From NCBI GenBank assembly GCA_002400085.1, contig DHEX01000048.1, positions 30,494 to 39,280 of the forward strand: a stretch of 8,787 bases of DNA, in the 5' to 3' direction. The stretch is from Clostridiaceae bacterium UBA4839. Its GTDB lineage: Bacteria; Bacillota; Clostridia; Clostridiales; Caloramatoraceae. Made by a program: the position numbers and the translations under genes. Below are positions 7,060 to 8,787 of this stretch, in pieces (position 1 is the stretch's first letter; each line of letters starts with the position of its first letter). A model generated the notes under the pieces. That model searched no databases and was not told the origin of the DNA. It worked only from the letters and a program-made list of their open reading frames with translations.

Positions 7060-7162
7060 CTTATCGAGAGAGGTGGAGGGACTGGCCCGATGAAACCCGG
7101 CAACCAATATTGCTCATTTGCAGTATAAGGTGCCAAATCCTGCGGCAAAGCCGAAAGATGAG
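7060..7162 (+). promoter_or_regulatory. SAM-I riboswitch (S-box) aptamer
   Basis: The S-box core is nearly complete: CTTATCGAGAGAGGTGGAGG (from 7060), GGCCCGATGAAACCCGGCAACC in the P2/J2-3 part, GGTGCCAAATCC (7129-7140), and AAAGATGAG closing the aptamer. P1 pairs CTTATC (7060-7065) with GATGAG (7157-7162). P3 is ATATTGC (7107-7113) with GCAGTAT (7120-7126). P4 is CGGC (7143-7146) with GCCG (7150-7153). Binding of S-adenosylmethionine stabilises P1 and lets the downstream terminator form, turning the operon off. It regulates the methionine importer genes that follow. Confidence 0.97.
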
Positions 7163-7176
7163 GATAGGTACGGGTT

Positions 7177-7206
7177 AAAGCCTGAGGTTATCCTCAGGCT
7201 TTTGTT
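7177..7206 (+). terminator. Riboswitch-controlled terminator with antiterminator
   Basis: An 11-bp perfect stem (7177-7187 with 7192-7202, loop TTAT) is followed by a T run to 7206. The alternative antiterminator is also visible: TGAGGATA (7159-7166), part of the 3' strand of P1, is a perfect complement of TATCCTCA (7189-7196). With SAM, P1 holds the first strand and termination occurs; without SAM the antiterminator forms and metN is transcribed. Confidence 0.95.
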
Positions 7207-7254
7207 ATTGCAGCGGTGTATTAAATCTAAATTGCAAATTAGGGAGGGACAAAA

Positions 7255-8223
7255 TTGATTGAAATCAATAATGTTAGTAAAAGTTTTGATGATGTTAAAG
7301 TTCTTCAAAATGTTAGTTTTAACATTGATGAAGGAGAAGTATTTGGAATAATAGGCCATAGCGGTGCTGGAAAATCAACACTTTTAAGGTGCTTAAATGG
7401 ACTTGAAAGTTATGATGATGGGAGCATAAAGGTTATGGGAAAGGAGGTTAAAGATTTAAATCCCAGGGATCTTAGAGAACTTAGAAAAGATATGGGAATG
7501 ATTTTTCAAAGCTTTAATCTTTTATCCAGAAGAGATGTTTATGGGAATGTAGCGCTGCCTCTTGAAATTTGGGGAAAGGACAAATCATATATTGAAAAAA
7601 AGGTAAATGAGCTTTTGAATTTAGTTGGTCTTAAAGATAAAAAGAAGAGTAAGCCAAAGGAATTAAGCGGCGGTCAAAAACAAAGAGTTGCCATTGCAAG
7701 GGCACTAACTTTAGAACCTAAAATCCTTCTTTGCGATGAAGCAACATCTGCCCTTGACCCTGAAACTACAAAATCTATTTTACAGCTTCTTAAAGAAATA
7801 AATGAAAAGTTCAATATAACTATTGTTATAGTTACCCATCAGATGGAGGTCATAAAAGAAGTATGTGAAAGGATTATCCTCCTTGACGATGGAGTAATAA
7901 AAAGTTCGGGACGTGTAGCAGATTTATTTTTAAATCCTGATAAGGAGCTAAAAAAACTTTTAAGCAGTGATGAAATAGTTCCTAAAACAGGGGTAAATAT
8001 TAGAATACTTTTTCCGGGAAATTTAAGCGGAAACTCAATTATAACTTCTATGGCAAGGGAGCTTAATATTGATTTTTCAATAGTTTGGGGGAAAATTGAA
8101 AATTTCAGGCAGGAGGTTTTAGGGAGCTTGATTATTAATGCAGAGGAAAGTGATAAGGATAAAATATGTAATTATTTAGTTAAAAAAAATATCTGCTGGG
8201 AGGTAGTAGAAAATGATATTTAA
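7255..8223 (+). CDS. metN: Methionine ABC importer ATP-binding protein MetN
   Basis: This 322-residue ABC ATPase powers methionine uptake with MetI and the lipoprotein MetQ (not in the window). It shows Walker A GHSGAGKST (34-42), Q-loop Gln85, the MetN-like segment FNLLSRRDVYGNVALPLE (87-104), signature LSGGQKQR (137-144), Walker B ILLCDEATSALDP (157-169) and H-loop His195. A C-terminal NIL domain (about 248-320) is the site where methionine inhibits transport in E. coli MetN. The start is TTG 7255, with GGGAGG about seven bases upstream; the next residues IEINNVSKSF are typical of the family N-terminus, so an internal start is unlikely. The S-box leader directly upstream confirms the methionine role. 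metI overlaps its end by 11 bases. Confidence 0.97.
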   Translation: MIEINNVSKSFDDVKVLQNVSFNIDEGEVFGIIGHSGAGKSTLLRCLNGLESYDDGSIKVMGKEVKDLNPRDLRELRKDMGMIFQSFNLLSRRDVYGNVALPLEIWGKDKSYIEKKVNELLNLVGLKDKKKSKPKELSGGQKQRVAIARALTLEPKILLCDEATSALDPETTKSILQLLKEINEKFNITIVIVTHQMEVIKEVCERIILLDDGVIKSSGRVADLFLNPDKELKKLLSSDEIVPKTGVNIRILFPGNLSGNSIITSMARELNIDFSIVWGKIENFRQEVLGSLIINAEESDKDKICNYLVKKNICWEVVENDI

Positions 8224-8787
8224 TAAGATACTTTTACCTGCAATTAATGAAACACTATATATGGTTTTTTACTCTGCACTATTTGCTATAATAATTGGTT
8301 TTATTCTTGCCATTGTGCTGACGGTAACCTGTGATAGTGGACTTAAGCCTAATAAAGTAATTTATAGAATACTTGATTTTATTATTAATATTTTAAGATC
8401 CGTTCCTTTTGTTATACTTATGATTGCCATTATACCCCTTACTAAATTTATTGTAGGAAAGAGCATTGGGGTTAAGGCAGCTATTGTTCCATTAACCTTT
8501 GCTGCAGCTCCTTTTGCAGCAAGAGTAATTGAATCGGCATTAAGAGAGGTTGACAGCGGCCTTATAGAAGCGGCGAAATCCTTTGGGGCAAATACAATGC
8601 AGATACTTTTCAAGGTAATGGTTAAAGAAGCACTGCCTTCAATTGTAAAAGGGATTACGCTTACAATTGTAAATTTAATTGGTTATTCTGCTATGGCAGG
8701 TGCTATTGGGGCAGGGGGACTTGGAAGTGTTGCAATGAACTATGGATTATATAGATTTCAAAATAACATAATGATTTATACGGTTAT
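8213..8787 (+). CDS. metI: Methionine ABC importer permease MetI (partial, 3' end outside window)
   Basis: An open frame from ATG 8213 runs off the window edge after 191 codons; family members are about 217-220 residues, so roughly 30 are missing. Its start lies within the last codons of metN (11-base overlap) with GGGAGG (8198-8203) nine bases upstream, showing coupled translation. The protein is hydrophobic, with a first helix at about 15-38, LRSVPFVILMIAIIPL (61-76), the MetI-like TFAAAPFAARVIESALREV (95-113), and the permease EAA loop EAAKSFGAN...EALP (119-142) that contacts MetN. It forms the membrane channel for L- and D-methionine. metQ is expected just beyond the window. Confidence 0.96.
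   Translation, partial: MIFNKILLPAINETLYMVFYSALFAIIIGFILAIVLTVTCDSGLKPNKVIYRILDFIINILRSVPFVILMIAIIPLTKFIVGKSIGVKAAIVPLTFAAAPFAARVIESALREVDSGLIEAAKSFGANTMQILFKVMVKEALPSIVKGITLTIVNLIGYSAMAGAIGAGGLGSVAMNYGLYRFQNNIMIYTV

Noticed and set aside
7114..7359. Minus-strand open frame across the riboswitch and metN start
   Set aside because: It runs antisense through a SAM-I riboswitch and the MetN Walker A region, so it is coincidental.
8362..8613. Minus-strand open frame inside metI
   Set aside because: It is a shadow of metI, whose frame is confirmed by the EAA loop.

Overview
The window is AT-rich, uses strong Shine-Dalgarno sites, and carries an S-box (SAM-I) leader, a LytS/LytTR pair and a short-form CstA transporter. 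This points to a low-GC Gram-positive bacterium, most likely a clostridium. The genus cannot be settled from the sequence alone.

Layout. (1) Positions 64-1041, plus strand: a P1-family (DmpA-like) self-processing peptidase. It ends at a hairpin (1043-1083) that can serve as a terminator for both it and the convergent cstA-family gene. (2) Positions 1092-5100, minus strand, read right to left: a LytS-type sensor kinase (3424-5100), a LytTR response regulator overlapping it by its Shine-Dalgarno site (2717-3418), a terminator built across the regulator's stop codon (2695-2736), then a CstA-family transporter (1092-2516). The transporter has its own -10 element and a leader of about 120 nt with possible RNA structure. 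(3) Positions 5231-6985, plus strand: a MutS-family ATPase with predicted membrane segments, behind a good sigma-A-type promoter. (4) Positions 7002-8787, plus strand: a consensus promoter, a SAM-I riboswitch with a clear terminator and antiterminator, metN, and a metI cut off by the window edge.

How they work together. The kinase, regulator and CstA-type carrier match the arrangement known for pyruvate sensing and uptake: BtsS/BtsR with BtsT in E. coli, and LytST with PftAB in Bacillus subtilis. The regulator probably activates the transporter promoter, which has a -10 but no good -35. The met region is a methionine importer operon shut off by SAM at transcription; MetN also carries the NIL domain that lets methionine inhibit transport. 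The peptidase and the membrane MutS-like protein have no clear link to either system.

Most of the window is recognisable. The parts least explained are the membrane-anchored MutS-like ATPase and the leader of the cstA-family gene.
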